A stretch of DNA of 64,000 nt from Methylobacter sp. (GTDB lineage Bacteria; Pseudomonadota; Gammaproteobacteria; Methylococcales; Methylomonadaceae), in the NCBI GenBank assembly GCA_030679035.1, contig JAUXTH010000065.1, positions 1-64,000 on the forward strand. Reading direction: 5' to 3'. The notes under the pieces are model-generated. The model saw nothing but the letters and a program-made list of their open reading frames with translations. It made no database searches and was not told the DNA's origin. The position numbers and the translations under genes are program-made. Positions 39,428-49,050 of the stretch are shown one piece after another (within the stretch, counting starts at the first letter, position 1; the number at the start of each line of letters is the position of its first letter).

Positions 39428-42037
39428 ATGAGTAATAAAACGGTACGGCAATTAGCGGAGGTGGTAAAAATACCTCTGGAACGATTATTAGAGCAGCTTA
39501 AAGAAGCGGGATTATCTGCGAGCGCCCCTGATGATGTCATCAATGAAGACGAAAAGATGCAGCTGCTTGCGCATCTGCGCAAACGCCATGGCAAGGATGA
39601 GGGTGAGGCCGAAGGTACGTTGAAACGGGTGACGCTAAAGCGCAGAACCGTGAGCGAGCTGAAGCAGGCCAGCGCCCCCGGCAGCACAACCAAAACGATT
39701 AGCGTTGAAGTCCGCAAACAGAAAACCTATATCAAGCGTAGCGAAGTGGCCGATACTGACGAACAAAGGAATCTGGATTTGGCCAAGCAGGCTCTTAAAG
39801 AGCAGGTTGCGCAACAAGCAGAAGAGGTTCCAGCAGTTGAGGAGCAGGTAAAGGCAAAAGAAGTTGTTTCAGAACAAAAGATAGAGGTTGTTGCTGGGCC
39901 TGAAACTAAACCTGCTGTCGAAGTCGTTGAAGCTGAAGTCACTATTGAGCCTGAAGCGGAAGAAAAGATTGAAGTCCTGCCGACTAAGGAAACTCAGGAA
40001 ATCGACCTTGAAAAACAGGCTAAAGCTAAAGAATCGGCAGAAGCCAAAAAGAAGCAGCATGAGAAAGATCTTCGACTTGAAGAGTCCATCAAAAGAAATG
40101 CGGACAAAGTAAGGCAGCAGGCTTCAGCCAAACAAGAAACGCTGCATAGAAAAAAACAGGAAGAGAGTGGTGCTGGCGGCAGAGACAGCAGAAAACCTAA
40201 GAAAAAAGGCAAGAAGACCGAGCGCGTCAGCGTGAAGTCCGACGGCAAGCATCAGTTTGAAATGCCGGTTGAGCCTATCGTAAAAGAGGTCGCTATACCG
40301 GAAATGATTATGGTGTCCGATCTTGCGCAAAAGATGAGTGTTAAAGCCGCGATGGTGATCAAGCACCTGATGAAGCTCGGCATTATGGCGACCATCAATC
40401 AAAGCATAGACCAGGAAACAGCAGCTATTTTGGTTGAAGAAATGGGTCACAAAGCTATTATGCAGAGTGATGACGATCTTGAGCAGGAAATGCTGGCCGA
40501 GGCGCAAGAAGAAGATAACCGTGTGGCATTGCCCAGGGCGCCGATTGTTACCATTATGGGTCATGTCGACCATGGTAAAACCTCGTTGTTGGATTATATC
40601 CGTAAAACGCGTGTTGCCGCCGGTGAAGCGGGCGGTATTACCCAGCATATCGGTGCCTATCAGGTGAAAACCGATCACGGTTCGGTAACCTTTTTGGATA
40701 CACCGGGTCACGCCGCATTTACCGCCATGCGCGCCAGAGGCGCGGACGTTACCGACGTGGTGATTGTCGTGGTTGCAGCCGATGACGGTGTGATGCCGCA
40801 AACCAAGGAAGCTGTTGAGCACGCAAGAGCGGCCAATGTGCCGATTATTGTGGCGATGAACAAGATCGATAAGCCCGACGCGAATCCTGAAAAAGTGATG
40901 CAGGAACTATCTACCATCAACGTGCTGGCCGAAGAGTGGGGCGGCGATGTGCAGTTCCTGAAAATTTCGGCAAAAACCGGCGAAGGAATCGATGATTTAA
41001 TCGAAGCTTTGATTGTTCAGACTGAAATCCTTGAATTGAAAGCGCCTGTTGAAGGCGCGGCATCCGGTATCGTTATTGAATCAAGGCTGGATAAAGGCCG
41101 CGGCGTCGTGGCCACGGTGTTGATTCAAAAAGGTACGCTGGAAAGCGGTCAAATGGTGCTGTGCGGCCATGAATACGGTCGTGTTCGAGCCATGTTTAAC
41201 GAGAACGGCGCAACCATCAAATCAGCCGGGCCTTGTGCCCCGGTTGAGATTCTAGGGCTTTCGGGTACGCCGAATGCCGGTGATGAATTTCTGGTGGTGC
41301 AAAACGAACGTATTGCCAAAGACTTGGCCAAGCATCGTGAAGACCGCAAAAAACTGTCCCGTCATGCCGTGCAACAAGCCTCCAAGCTGGACGAAGTATT
41401 CTCCAGAATGACGACCGGTGAAATCGCCAGCGTTAACTTGGTGCTTAAAACGGATGTTCAGGGTAGTCTGGAAGCGTTGCGCAGCTCCTTAGTCGGCTTG
41501 TCGAATGACGAAGTTGAAGTCAAAGTTGTTTTTGGCGGCGTCGGCGGCATTAATGAGGGTGATGCGAATTTGGCATTGGCTTCCGGTGCGATATTGATGG
41601 GCTTTAATGTCCGTGCCGATGCGACTGCGCGAAAACTGATTGAAGAAAAAGGCATCGACCTGCATTACTACAGCATCATTTATGAAGCGATTGATGAAGT
41701 TAAAAAAGCCATCAGCGGTATGCTGGCACCGGAAATCAGAGAACAGATTGTCGGTCTTGCTGAAGTGCGGGATGTGTTTAAATCGCCAAAATTCGGTGCG
41801 GTTGCCGGCTGTATGGTCATTGACGGCTTTGTGAAGAGAAACCTGCCGATTCGAGTCCTGCGTAATAACGTGGTGATTTATGAAGGACAGTTGGAATCTT
41901 TGCGTCGCTTCAAAGACGATGCGGCTGAGGTCAAGATGGGCATGGAGTGCGGTATCGGTGTGAAAAATTACAACGATGTACAGCCCGGCGATCAGATCGA
42001 AGTGTTTGAACGCATCGAAGTTAAACGGGAACTGTAA
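39428..42037 (+). CDS. infB: Translation initiation factor IF-2
   Basis: IF-2 is the GTPase that brings fMet-tRNA to the 30S subunit and joins 50S. The chosen ATG (39428) has AAGGGG six bases upstream and gives [16 protein letters not shown]; the frame upstream of it overlaps nusA. The 869 residues hold an IF2_N domain, a long charged linker with Lys/Glu repeats (about 100-290), and the G domain from about 375 with [18 protein letters not shown] and NKIDKPDA, then domains II-IV. Its location after the initiator tRNA and before rbfA is conserved. Confidence 0.97.
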   Translation: MSNKTVRQLAEVVKIPLERLLEQLKEAGLSASAPDDVINEDEKMQLLAHLRKRHGKDEGEAEGTLKRVTLKRRTVSELKQASAPGSTTKTISVEVRKQKTYIKRSEVADTDEQRNLDLAKQALKEQVAQQAEEVPAVEEQVKAKEVVSEQKIEVVAGPETKPAVEVVEAEVTIEPEAEEKIEVLPTKETQEIDLEKQAKAKESAEAKKKQHEKDLRLEESIKRNADKVRQQASAKQETLHRKKQEESGAGGRDSRKPKKKGKKTERVSVKSDGKHQFEMPVEPIVKEVAIPEMIMVSDLAQKMSVKAAMVIKHLMKLGIMATINQSIDQETAAILVEEMGHKAIMQSDDDLEQEMLAEAQEEDNRVALPRAPIVTIMGHVDHGKTSLLDYIRKTRVAAGEAGGITQHIGAYQVKTDHGSVTFLDTPGHAAFTAMRARGADVTDVVIVVVAADDGVMPQTKEAVEHARAANVPIIVAMNKIDKPDANPEKVMQELSTINVLAEEWGGDVQFLKISAKTGEGIDDLIEALIVQTEILELKAPVEGAASGIVIESRLDKGRGVVATVLIQKGTLESGQMVLCGHEYGRVRAMFNENGATIKSAGPCAPVEILGLSGTPNAGDEFLVVQNERIAKDLAKHREDRKKLSRHAVQQASKLDEVFSRMTTGEIASVNLVLKTDVQGSLEALRSSLVGLSNDEVEVKVVFGGVGGINEGDANLALASGAILMGFNVRADATARKLIEEKGIDLHYYSIIYEAIDEVKKAISGMLAPEIREQIVGLAEVRDVFKSPKFGAVAGCMVIDGFVKRNLPIRVLRNNVVIYEGQLESLRRFKDDAAEVKMGMECGIGVKNYNDVQPGDQIEVFERIEVKREL

Positions 42038-42042
42038 AACTT

Positions 42043-42405
42043 ATGGCAAGAGAATTTGGCCGTAATGCCCGCGTTTCATCGCAGATGCAAAAAGAGCTTT
42101 CTTTGGTCTTGCAGCGTGATATTGACGATTCCAGGCTGGGCTTTATTACCATCAATGAGGTCGAGGTCACTAAAGACTTGGCTGTTGCCAAAGTGTACGT
42201 CACCGTGTTGAATGTTGATGAGGCGGGCAAGAAGGCCAATGTTAAATTGTTGAACGAGATGTCGCCTGTGATCCGGCACCAATTAGCCAAAAGGATGCGT
42301 TTGCGGCATATCTCGGATTTGCGTTTTTATTACGATGATTCATTTGATACCGGCATGCGGGTTTCGGAGCTGTTAAGCGATTTGGATAAGCGGGGCGAAG
42401 GCTAG
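42043..42405 (+). CDS. rbfA: Ribosome-binding factor A
   Basis: RbfA is a small KH-fold protein needed for late 30S maturation and cold adaptation. The 120 residues start MAREFGRNARVSSQMQKELS and contain FITINEVEVTKDLAVAKVYVTVLN and LRHISDLRFYYDDSFD, the conserved strands of the fold. Five bases separate infB from it and five more precede truB, so translation is closely linked. Confidence 0.96.
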   Translation: MAREFGRNARVSSQMQKELSLVLQRDIDDSRLGFITINEVEVTKDLAVAKVYVTVLNVDEAGKKANVKLLNEMSPVIRHQLAKRMRLRHISDLRFYYDDSFDTGMRVSELLSDLDKRGEG

Positions 42406-42410
42406 TCTGC

Positions 42411-43367
42411 ATGAGTAAACGCAAGTCCGGGTGCAATATTCACGGCATATTGCTGTTAGACAAGCGCCTGGGTGTGTCTTCAAACAAAGCCTTACAGGAA
42501 GTCAGGCGCTTGTTTAATGCCAATAAAGCGGGACACACCGGCAGTCTTGATCCTCTGGCTACCGGTTTGTTGCCGCTTTGTTTCGGCGAAGCGACCAAGG
42601 TTTCTGCATTGATGCTCGATGATAACAAGCGTTATCAGGTCGTTGTCCAGCTCGGGGTTATGACCGATACAGGCGATCTTGAAGGCGTTGTGATAGAGAC
42701 CAAGCCCGTGCCTGAGCTATCTATTGACGACATTCTGTCTTGCCTGGAAAAATTTACCGGCGAAATCGAGCAAGTCCCCCCGATGTATTCGGCTTTAAAG
42801 CATAACGGTAAAAAGCTTTATGAACTGGCGCGGGAAGGCAAAACCGTCGAGCGCAAAGCCAGGCGTATCACCATATTTGAATTGAAACTGTTGACCAGCT
42901 CCCAAGCCTTGGCTCGGGAACCGGATCAGTTTACGCTGGACGTATTTTGTTCAAAAGGCACTTATATTCGCTCATTGGCAGAAGACATCGGGCATGCTCT
43001 GGGCTGCGGTGCAACGGTAAAAGAACTGCGCCGACTGGAAGCGGGCCAATTCAATATTGAAAATGCCAAAACCATCGAACAATTGACGGCAATGGATCAG
43101 CACAGCCTGTCGCAGTGCCTGATTAATGTCGATAAACCGCTGGAAGCTTTGCCCGTTGTGCAGTTGTCAGACGAACAAGCCGCCTGCATAAAATACGGTC
43201 AGTCACTCGATTTTTCGCCCACTGATGAACTCAGCGCGAACGTAACGGGTGAAAGCCTGGAAAGCAGGCAAAATACGGTGCGTATGTATAACGATGCGGT
43301 GTTTTTAGGCTTGGGAGAAATGCGTTTGGATGGTAAACTAGCGCCGAAAAAGTTGTTCAATATGTAG
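42411..43367 (+). CDS. truB: tRNA pseudouridine(55) synthase
   Basis: TruB makes pseudouridine 55 in the T-loop of tRNAs. The 318 residues include the catalytic motif GHTGSLDPLATGLLP, with D47 as nucleophile, and PPMYSALKHNGKKLYELAREG and SKGTYIRSLAEDIG. A short PUA-like C-terminal part ends in APKKLFNM. The TAG stop codon lies within the left arm of a palindromic repeat (43364-43420), so the repeat seems to have inserted right at, and now supplies, the end of the gene. Confidence 0.96.
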   Translation: MSKRKSGCNIHGILLLDKRLGVSSNKALQEVRRLFNANKAGHTGSLDPLATGLLPLCFGEATKVSALMLDDNKRYQVVVQLGVMTDTGDLEGVVIETKPVPELSIDDILSCLEKFTGEIEQVPPMYSALKHNGKKLYELAREGKTVERKARRITIFELKLLTSSQALAREPDQFTLDVFCSKGTYIRSLAEDIGHALGCGATVKELRRLEAGQFNIENAKTIEQLTAMDQHSLSQCLINVDKPLEALPVVQLSDEQAACIKYGQSLDFSPTDELSANVTGESLESRQNTVRMYNDAVFLGLGEMRLDGKLAPKKLFNM

Positions 43368-43420
43368 GGGCGAATTTATTCGCCTATTGTTCGTTACAGG
43401 GCGAATAAATTCGCCCCTAC
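43364..43420. repeat. Palindromic repeat at the truB stop codon
   Basis: GTAGGGGCGAATTTATTCGCC at the left and GGCGAATAAATTCGCCCCTAC at the right form a 57-base inverted repeat; its TAG is the truB stop. The GTAGGGGC end is shared with the hairpin that follows nqrF. It would fold in the truB-rpsO intercistronic RNA. Confidence 0.8.
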
Positions 43421-43530
43421 AGCTAAAGAATACACCTGTTTCTACACCCTATCGTGGAAGCAGTGTACTTAAAGAAGTCGCTATGTTGGCGGCTTTATTT
43501 TTTAATTTTTAATCTAAATAGGGATTACAA

Positions 43531-43800
43531 ATGCCATTTACAGCAGAACAAAAAAAAGCGGTCGTCGAAGCGTATCGTCAATCAGAAACCGATACCGGTT
43601 CGCCTGAAGTACAAGTCGCTTTATTGACAGCGCACATCACTCATTTAGCGCCGCATTTTGCAGAACACAAAAAAGACAACCATTCACGTCGCGGATTGTT
43701 GCGCATGGTTAACCAGCGTCGTAAATTGCTGGATTACCTAAAGAATAAAGATGTAAACCGTTACCGTACTTTGATTGAGCGTCTCGGATTACGTAAGTAA
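43531..43800 (+). CDS. rpsO: 30S ribosomal protein S15
   Basis: S15 binds the central domain of 16S rRNA early in 30S assembly. The 89 residues are the standard length and include [19 protein letters not shown] and [20 protein letters not shown]. In E. coli S15 represses its own translation by binding a leader pseudoknot; the leader here (43421-43530) is long enough, but I could not verify a matching fold. Confidence 0.97.
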   Translation: MPFTAEQKKAVVEAYRQSETDTGSPEVQVALLTAHITHLAPHFAEHKKDNHSRRGLLRMVNQRRKLLDYLKNKDVNRYRTLIERLGLRK

Positions 43801-43808
43801 TAGAACAA

Positions 43809-43842
43809 AGAAACGGCACATACCCTTGTGCCGTTTCTGTTT
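43809..43842 (+). terminator. Terminator between rpsO and pnp
   Basis: AGAAACGGCAC (43809-43819) pairs with GTGCCGTTTCT (43828-43838) followed by a short T-rich tail. E. coli has a terminator at this same place, with part of the transcripts reading on into pnp. Confidence 0.75.
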
Positions 43843-43899
43843 TAACACTTCATGGATTGAACAAATTTTCAAACAACCTCTACGCAAAGGAACCTTATA

Positions 43900-45978
43900 G
43901 TGAACCCTATCAGGAAAGAATTTCAGTACGGCGATCGACTCGTTAAATTAGAAACTGGTGAAATAGCACGTCAAGCAGACGGTGCTGTGATGATCGATGT
44001 AGATGGTACGACACTGTTGGTCACTGTCGTCGGTAAAAAACAGGCAAGCGGCGGCGACTTTTTTCCGTTGACCGTTAACTATCAAGAAAAAGCCTATGCA
44101 GCGGGTAAAATACCCGGCGGTTTTTTCAAGAGAGAAGGCCGCCCCAGCGAAAAAGAGACCTTAACCTCTCGTCTGATTGACCGGCCTATCCGTCCTCTTT
44201 TCCCTGAGGGCTATACCAACGAAGTTCAGATTATTGCAACCGTCGTATCATTAAATCCTGAAGTTGATCCCGAGATTCCTGCTTTGCTGGGCGCTTCTGC
44301 TGCCTTGGCAGTTTCAGGTTTGCCGTTTAACGGCCCGGTAGGCGCAGCCACGGTCGGCTACAAAGACGGCGGCTATTTATTAAATCCAACCCCTGCTGCA
44401 TTGAAAGAATCACAGCTGGAATTGGTCGTTGCGGGAACCGCACATGCCGTATTAATGGTTGAGTCTGAAGCCGACAATCTGTCGGAAGAAGTGATGTTGG
44501 GCGCGGTTTTATTCGGTCACCAGCAAATGCAGGTTGCCATCAACGCCATTAACGAATTTGCAGCCGCTGCCGGCGCAGGCGTCGTTGAGTGGGTAGCCCC
44601 TGAAGTTAATGCCGAACTTAAAAAACTGGTCACTGACGAAGTTGAAGCGGGCATTAAAGCTTCTTATCAAGTCGCTGAAAAACTGGTCAGACAAGAGCAG
44701 TTGAAAGAAATCAGAAATGCCGTGGTTGAAAAACTGGTGGCAAATGGCGAGTATGCAGAAAGCGACATCCGCGGCATTATCGAACACCTGGAATACAGCA
44801 TCGTTCGTAACGCTATTCTTAACGAAGGCAAACGCATTGACGGACGCGCATTAGACAAAATCAGACCAATTACGGTCAGAACCGGCGTATTGCCCAGAAC
44901 CCATGGTTCGGCATTGTTTACCCGTGGCGAGACCCAAGCGATAGTGGTCGCAACATTGGGCACACAACGCGATGCGCAAATCATCGACGCGCTGGCTGGC
45001 GAGTACAAAGAGCCGTTCATGCTGCATTACAACTTCCCTCCGTACAGCGTTGGCGAAACCGGTTTTGTCGGCTCGCCCAAACGTCGCGAGATCGGTCATG
45101 GCCGTTTGGCCAAACGCGGCGTTGCTGCCGTATTGCCGAACATGGAAGAGTTTCCGTACACCATTCGCGTAGTTTCAGAAATCACTGAATCAAACGGCTC
45201 AAGCTCAATGGCTTCGGTTTGCGGCAGCAGCTTGGCGTTAATGGATGCCGGTGTGCCTATTAAATCACCTGTTGCCGGTATTGCGATGGGCCTGATTAAA
45301 GAAGGCGACAGCTTTGCGGTATTGTCCGACATCATGGGTGATGAAGATCATCTGGGCGATATGGACTTTAAAGTTGCCGGTTCCGTAGACGGTATTACCG
45401 CGCTGCAAATGGACATCAAAATCGATGGCATTACCGCAGAAATCATGAAGGCAGCTCTGGAACAAGCAAAACACGGTCGTTTGCATATCCTGGGCGAAAT
45501 GAACAAAGCGTTGTCCAGTACTCGTGAAGAAATGTCCGACTTCGCACCGCGTATTATCACCTTTAAAATCGATCCGGCTAAAATTCGCGAAGTTATCGGC
45601 AAAGGCGGCGCAACCATCCGCAGTATTACCGAGCAGACCGGCGCCAGTGTTGATTTGACTGATGACGGTGTCGTTAAAGTGGCGTCCGTTGATAAAGCCG
45701 CCGGTGAAGAAGCGCGTCGTTTGATTGAAGAAATCACCGCTGAAGTTGAAGTCGGTAAAGTCTATGAAGGCAAAGTAGTCAGATTAATGGATTTTGGCGC
45801 GTTTGTTACCATACTGCCCGGCAAAGACGGTTTGGTTCATATCTCGCAAATTTCAGACGAACGTGTCGACAAAGTCAGCGACAAACTCAATGAAGGCGAT
45901 GTGGTCAAAGTCAAAGTACTTGAAATCGACCGTCAAGGCCGAGTCAGATTGAGCATGAAAGAAGTTGAAGTGGAATAA
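43900..45978 (+). CDS. pnp: Polyribonucleotide nucleotidyltransferase (PNPase)
   Basis: PNPase degrades RNA 3' to 5' with phosphate and is part of the degradosome. The start is GTG at 43900 after AAAGGAACCTTATA. The 692 residues hold two RNase PH domains (1-215 and 310-540, with [15 protein letters not shown] and the catalytic [15 protein letters not shown]), a KH domain near 555-610 ([15 protein letters not shown]) and an S1 domain near 620-690 ([13 protein letters not shown]). In E. coli it controls itself through RNase III cleavage of its leader; an equal stem may be formed by the terminator upstream. Confidence 0.97.
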   Translation: MNPIRKEFQYGDRLVKLETGEIARQADGAVMIDVDGTTLLVTVVGKKQASGGDFFPLTVNYQEKAYAAGKIPGGFFKREGRPSEKETLTSRLIDRPIRPLFPEGYTNEVQIIATVVSLNPEVDPEIPALLGASAALAVSGLPFNGPVGAATVGYKDGGYLLNPTPAALKESQLELVVAGTAHAVLMVESEADNLSEEVMLGAVLFGHQQMQVAINAINEFAAAAGAGVVEWVAPEVNAELKKLVTDEVEAGIKASYQVAEKLVRQEQLKEIRNAVVEKLVANGEYAESDIRGIIEHLEYSIVRNAILNEGKRIDGRALDKIRPITVRTGVLPRTHGSALFTRGETQAIVVATLGTQRDAQIIDALAGEYKEPFMLHYNFPPYSVGETGFVGSPKRREIGHGRLAKRGVAAVLPNMEEFPYTIRVVSEITESNGSSSMASVCGSSLALMDAGVPIKSPVAGIAMGLIKEGDSFAVLSDIMGDEDHLGDMDFKVAGSVDGITALQMDIKIDGITAEIMKAALEQAKHGRLHILGEMNKALSSTREEMSDFAPRIITFKIDPAKIREVIGKGGATIRSITEQTGASVDLTDDGVVKVASVDKAAGEEARRLIEEITAEVEVGKVYEGKVVRLMDFGAFVTILPGKDGLVHISQISDERVDKVSDKLNEGDVVKVKVLEIDRQGRVRLSMKEVEVE

Positions 45979-46021
45979 CCCGCATTGCTGCCGCCCTTAA
46001 CAAGGGCGGCTTTAAGGGTAT

Positions 46022-46057
46022 AAAAAAGGGGTTGTGATTTGTCACAGCCCCTTTTTT
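46022..46057 (+). terminator. Terminator after pnp
   Basis: AAAAAAGGGG TTGTG pairs with CACA GCCCCTTTTTT, with one wobble and a six-base loop, and ends in six T. A perfect stem CCGCCCTT aac AAGGGCGG (45991-46009) right after the pnp stop precedes it and may protect the 3' end. Together they close the operon. Confidence 0.85.
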
Positions 46058-46131
46058 GTTTATCCACGAAGCTTCGGCATCGGGCATTAGATGATGCCAG
46101 TCAATCCACAAATAACCCAGCGTAAATACTA

Positions 46132-46476
46132 ATGATTAGTGACAGTCAAAAAATACAAATAGCTAAAAGTTTCGCAAAGCTGCACCCTACGCCATTTGCT
46201 GCATGGACGCCTGATCAGGATTATCCGTCAGATGATGATCGTTATTTGGCTGTTTATGACAACATTATTCTTGGCGTTTATGGCGACTGCTACGGGATTA
46301 ATGCCGAGTATGATGAAGATGATAATTTAATACAAGAAGCCACAGAATTTGAAGTTGCGGTTGAAGGATTTGAATCAAAAGGGGGGCAGGCTGAAGTATT
46401 CTTATTTGAAATAACCAGTGAGCCGACGGGCGTAAGTAAATTCATTGAAGAGCATGGCAGGCATGGTGATTGGTAG
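46132..46476 (+). CDS. Small acidic hypothetical protein
   Basis: 114 residues, very acidic (for example NAEYDEDDNLIQEATEFE), without signal peptide or membrane segment, so cytoplasmic. No recognised family. The ATG at 46132 lacks a clear ribosome binding site, but the codon pattern and steady amino-acid composition look like a real protein. It stands alone between pnp and the permease gene, after the pnp terminator. A DNA-mimic or immunity-type role is sometimes seen for such acidic proteins, but there is no evidence here. Confidence 0.5.
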   Translation: MISDSQKIQIAKSFAKLHPTPFAAWTPDQDYPSDDDRYLAVYDNIILGVYGDCYGINAEYDEDDNLIQEATEFEVAVEGFESKGGQAEVFLFEITSEPTGVSKFIEEHGRHGDW

Positions 46477-46674
46477 CCTGAATGGAGATTGGAGCTTAGC
46501 TAAAATAAATGTCGGATGGGAAGTTTTGCTTTGTTCGAAATATTTTGCGTCGTTTTAAGTGGCAACTTAGCTCGGACAGCGCAAAATAGAAACGGGGTTG
46601 CCCCCGTCCTGTTTGGTTATCTGAAAGAGCCCAGCCGGCAACACATCCTCAACCGACAGGGTGAGCCATTCCGG

Positions 46675-47775
46675 CTAAAGTTTCGTATCCGTGGAGGATG
46701 CTGAACCTGTCGCGTCTTCTTCATGGTTTTGCAGCTTCAACCAAGCTCGCCACACGGCCAGCAGCACGGCCAGGATCACCGGGCCTAAAAACAGGCCGAT
46801 AGCGCCAAACGTTGTGAGCCCACCAAGAACGCCGAACAACACCACCAAAAAGGGTATCCGGCCCGCGCCGCTGATAACCAGCGGCCGGATCAGATTATCC
46901 ACCGTGCTCACCGCCAGAAAACCCCAGAGCAATAGCCCCATGCCTTGCCAAGGCTGCCCCGTAAGCAGCAGCATAATACTTAAAGGTATCCAAACCAGCG
47001 TTGCGCCCATCGGAACCATTGCCAACAGCGCGGTCACCGCACCGAACAGCACAGGGGCTTGGACACCGGCAACCGCATAGCCCAATCCGGCCAGCATGCC
47101 TTGCCCTAGCGCGGCCAGCACCAGGCCGTAAACCACGGCTCGGGTCGTGTGTCCGGCGGCTTGCAGATAGACATGCTGATATTTTCCGAGAAACCGCACC
47201 AGGCCTTGGTGCAGCTGCCGTACGGCCTCGTCGCCGTCGCGAAAGCAAAAAAACACCGTCACCAGGATAACGCCCAGCCTTATCATATAGCGACCGATAT
47301 TGCCGAGGAACTTGGCAAATTCCCCCGACCACTGCTGCGCCCAGGCGGCAAACTGCGCTATCGCATTTCCCCGGTCGGCAGTCAACCGATCCAGCCATTC
47401 CTGCGCGGTGTCGCCGAGCCAAGGAATATGGCGGATAAAGTCCGGCAGCCGGTAACTATCCTGGCTAAAGCCGCTGATCAGGGCTTGATAAGCGGTTTTC
47501 AGCTCGTCTTGCAACATGGCAACCAGCCAGTAAACGGTCAGGAAGATCACCGTTGCAATAATCGCCGTCATCAGCCCCGCACTGAGCGTGGCATTGCCTT
47601 TGAGGTGCCGTCTTAAGCGACGATAAGGCGGCCATACCACATAGGCGATAATCAGCGCCCAGGCCAGGGTGAGCAAAAACTCGCGGAGCACCATAAAGCC
47701 CAGCAATAAAAGACCGGCCAGCAAAATGCCGGGAATGAGCTGCCGTATCGGTGTATTACCTAGATAATCATTCAT
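46675..47775 (-). CDS. AI-2E family permease
   Basis: 366 residues with about seven or eight membrane helices and a soluble middle part (about 80-160). Typical family segments are WALIIAYVVWPPYRRL, VFFCFRDGD, LAALGQGMLAGLGYAVAG and LAMVPMGATLVWIPLSIMLLL, and FLGPVILAVLLAVW near the end. Members include PerM, YdiK and the putative AI-2 exporter TqsA; some are Na+/H+ antiporters. Substrate cannot be told from sequence. Monocistronic and leftward. Confidence 0.9.
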   Translation of the reverse strand: MNDYLGNTPIRQLIPGILLAGLLLLGFMVLREFLLTLAWALIIAYVVWPPYRRLRRHLKGNATLSAGLMTAIIATVIFLTVYWLVAMLQDELKTAYQALISGFSQDSYRLPDFIRHIPWLGDTAQEWLDRLTADRGNAIAQFAAWAQQWSGEFAKFLGNIGRYMIRLGVILVTVFFCFRDGDEAVRQLHQGLVRFLGKYQHVYLQAAGHTTRAVVYGLVLAALGQGMLAGLGYAVAGVQAPVLFGAVTALLAMVPMGATLVWIPLSIMLLLTGQPWQGMGLLLWGFLAVSTVDNLIRPLVISGAGRIPFLVVLFGVLGGLTTFGAIGLFLGPVILAVLLAVWRAWLKLQNHEEDATGSASSTDTKL

Positions 47776-47895
47776 GCCCGTGCCTCAAAAAAAAGTAAAC
47801 CACATTGTATGCCATAGCCGCTTAATTATCAGCAATGTGCGACGAGCTCTATGCTGGCGGATCGCAACTATTCAGCGTGGGGTGTGTCGCGTGAT

Positions 47896-48034
47896 CCCAA
47901 TGCCATTAAGTTAAGCGCTGTAGGAGCGGGCCATGCCCGCGATGATGGGGTTACAACTTAGAAATCGCGGCTCAAATGTCGCGGGCGCGGCCCGCTCCTA
48001 CGGCATCATTGTGTTTAACTTAATGGTATTGCCC
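47896..48034. repeat. MITE-like element with long nested inverted repeats
   Basis: Outer arms CAATGCCATTAAGTTAA (left) and TTAACTTAATGGTATTG (right) enclose inner arms GTAGGAGCGGGCC and GGCCCGCTCCTAC, with further small hairpins between them. It has no coding frame. The two-layer inverted structure of about 135 bases resembles a miniature transposable element or a REP pair mobilised in trans. It lies just upstream of the riboswitch promoter in the gap 47776-48293. Confidence 0.75.
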
Positions 48035-48103
48035 ATGATCCTACGTAGAAATACTCTAAGCAGTTGTATCAATAGATATTTGCCTGATACTGCCGCACAC
48101 TTT

Positions 48104-48192
48104 CATCACACACGATAAAGCCAATCCTGCCGAGAGACAGGAGCAGAAAGTCGCGGATCCTATCAATGGAAAGCCGGACTGCCGAAGGTGAC
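48104..48192 (+). promoter_or_regulatory. GEMM-like (cyclic-di-GMP-I class) riboswitch aptamer
   Basis: The pattern follows the GEMM consensus: closing helix TCAC (48106-48109) / GTGA (48188-48191); AAAGCCAA; a stem TCCTG / CAGGA capped by a GAGA tetraloop of GNRA type; GCAGAAAG in the place of GACGCAAAG; then a second arm GGATCC...GGAAAGCC and the 3' signature GCCGGACTGCCGAAGG. The 21-46 pair of Vc2 appears as C-G instead of G-C, a compensated change, but one neighbouring pair seems lost. So I am fairly sure of the class and unsure of the ligand (c-di-GMP, cGAMP or variant). A weak promoter, TTGTAT-16-GATACT, lies at 48064-48091. Confidence 0.6.
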
Positions 48193-48227
48193 TGCAAAAA
48201 AGTCACGCGAGGCAGTCCGGCTTTTTT
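48171..48227 (+). terminator. Riboswitch expression platform (terminator)
   Basis: AAGCCGGACTGCC (48171-48183), which is also the 3' strand of the aptamer, pairs perfectly with GGCAGTCCGGCTT (48211-48223), around an inner GTGACT / AGTCAC stem, followed by a T-run (48222-48227). Aptamer and terminator share this strand, so they exclude each other: ligand binding should prevent termination and turn the downstream gene on. Confidence 0.75.
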
Positions 48228-48293
48228 GTGTTTGGCAAAGAGGAAAATATTTCCAGGCCAAGGTTGGCGACTACTTACAAGAGGGCACTAACT

Positions 48294-48404
48294 ATGGAAA
48301 ACAGAAACCTTTTTTTTCGTTCTGCCCGCATCATGGTCTCGACCATAAGCGGGCTAGTCATTTTATCGCTAATTTTATTGAGGATATTAACGCTTTCGCG
48401 GTGA
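48294..48404 (+). CDS. Putative 36-residue membrane peptide under riboswitch control
   Basis: The first well-placed start after the riboswitch terminator is ATG at 48294, with AGAGGG eight bases upstream. It encodes MENRNLFFRSARIMVS followed by one membrane helix (TISGLVILSLILLRIL, about residues 17-32) and ends with a TGA. It looks like a tiny inner-membrane protein, or the N-terminal anchor of a larger receptor or pilin-like protein that has been cut short. Another frame crosses the same DNA from 48188 to 48418 but starts in the riboswitch stem and has no ribosome binding site. Confidence 0.45.
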   Translation: MENRNLFFRSARIMVSTISGLVILSLILLRILTLSR

Positions 48405-48424
48405 AGTCATTGTCTTAGGGGGAG

Positions 48425-48469
48425 GGCGGTTTTGCTTCGTGCCCTAACGGGGCGCGATAGCAAACCGCC
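48425..48469. repeat. Palindromic hairpin repeat
   Basis: GGCGGTTTTGCT and AGCAAACCGCC enclose GCCC/GGGC, giving a 45-base hairpin right after the membrane-peptide gene. It may also act as its 3' end. Similar strings with TTTGCT and ATCGCGAAACC occur near 49788 and 54220. Confidence 0.55.
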
Positions 48470-48580
48470 AATCACCCAAAGTAGGTTCTTTACGATTACA
48501 TGGGCAATATTTGATATTGCTTATTGGCACCGGCTAGCTGAACAGATATAAAATAAGCCGATAAATACTGAGAACCCGAT

Positions 48581-48787
48581 ATGAATGATATTGCCCCGGA
48601 TAAAAAAAAGGACGTTATTTGCCACTGTAGCGGAACAACAAAAGAGCAAATTAAGGGGCTTGTTAATGATGGAATCGACAACCTGGACGGAATATCCAGA
48701 ATGACCGGCGCTTGTTCAGGATGCGGGGCTTGTGATGTTTCGATATTGGAATTGCTGGACGAGAATGGCGCTGATTGTGATGTTTAG
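48581..48787 (+). CDS. BFD-like [2Fe-2S] protein
   Basis: 68 residues with the Bfd fold signature: C14-x-C16 (VICHCSGTT) and C45-x2-C48 (GACSGCGAC), about 28 residues apart, as in bacterioferritin-associated ferredoxin. Bfd gives electrons to release iron from bacterioferritin; similar domains also sit in nitrite reductase and other enzymes. A further Cys 51 is present. No bacterioferritin gene is adjacent, so the partner is unknown. It stands alone between repeats; a weak GAGAA site precedes the ATG. Confidence 0.85.
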   Translation: MNDIAPDKKKDVICHCSGTTKEQIKGLVNDGIDNLDGISRMTGACSGCGACDVSILELLDENGADCDV

Positions 48788-49050
48788 CCATTTAGTTATG
48801 TGGGGCGGGCATGCCGTTTATGCCGACATGACAATGCGCAATAGTCGGCATCCTTACTCCCTCTCCTGCTGGAGAGGGTTGGGGAGAGGAGATTCTAGAA
48901 GCCGAATTTTGAAGTGCAAACAAGTATATAACGATGAGCACCGGAGCGTGGAACGATGCCATGATTCAAGCACGGGCTCTTTAACGGACGCCCATAAAGC
49001 CGGTGTCGCGCTTCATCGTTAAACATAGCCCGGTAATTATCCGGGCTTGA

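Noticed and set aside
48188-48418. 76-codon frame starting in the riboswitch stem
   Set aside because: Its GTG start lies in the closing helix and terminator, it has no ribosome binding site, and the overlapping 36-codon frame has a better start and a membrane helix.
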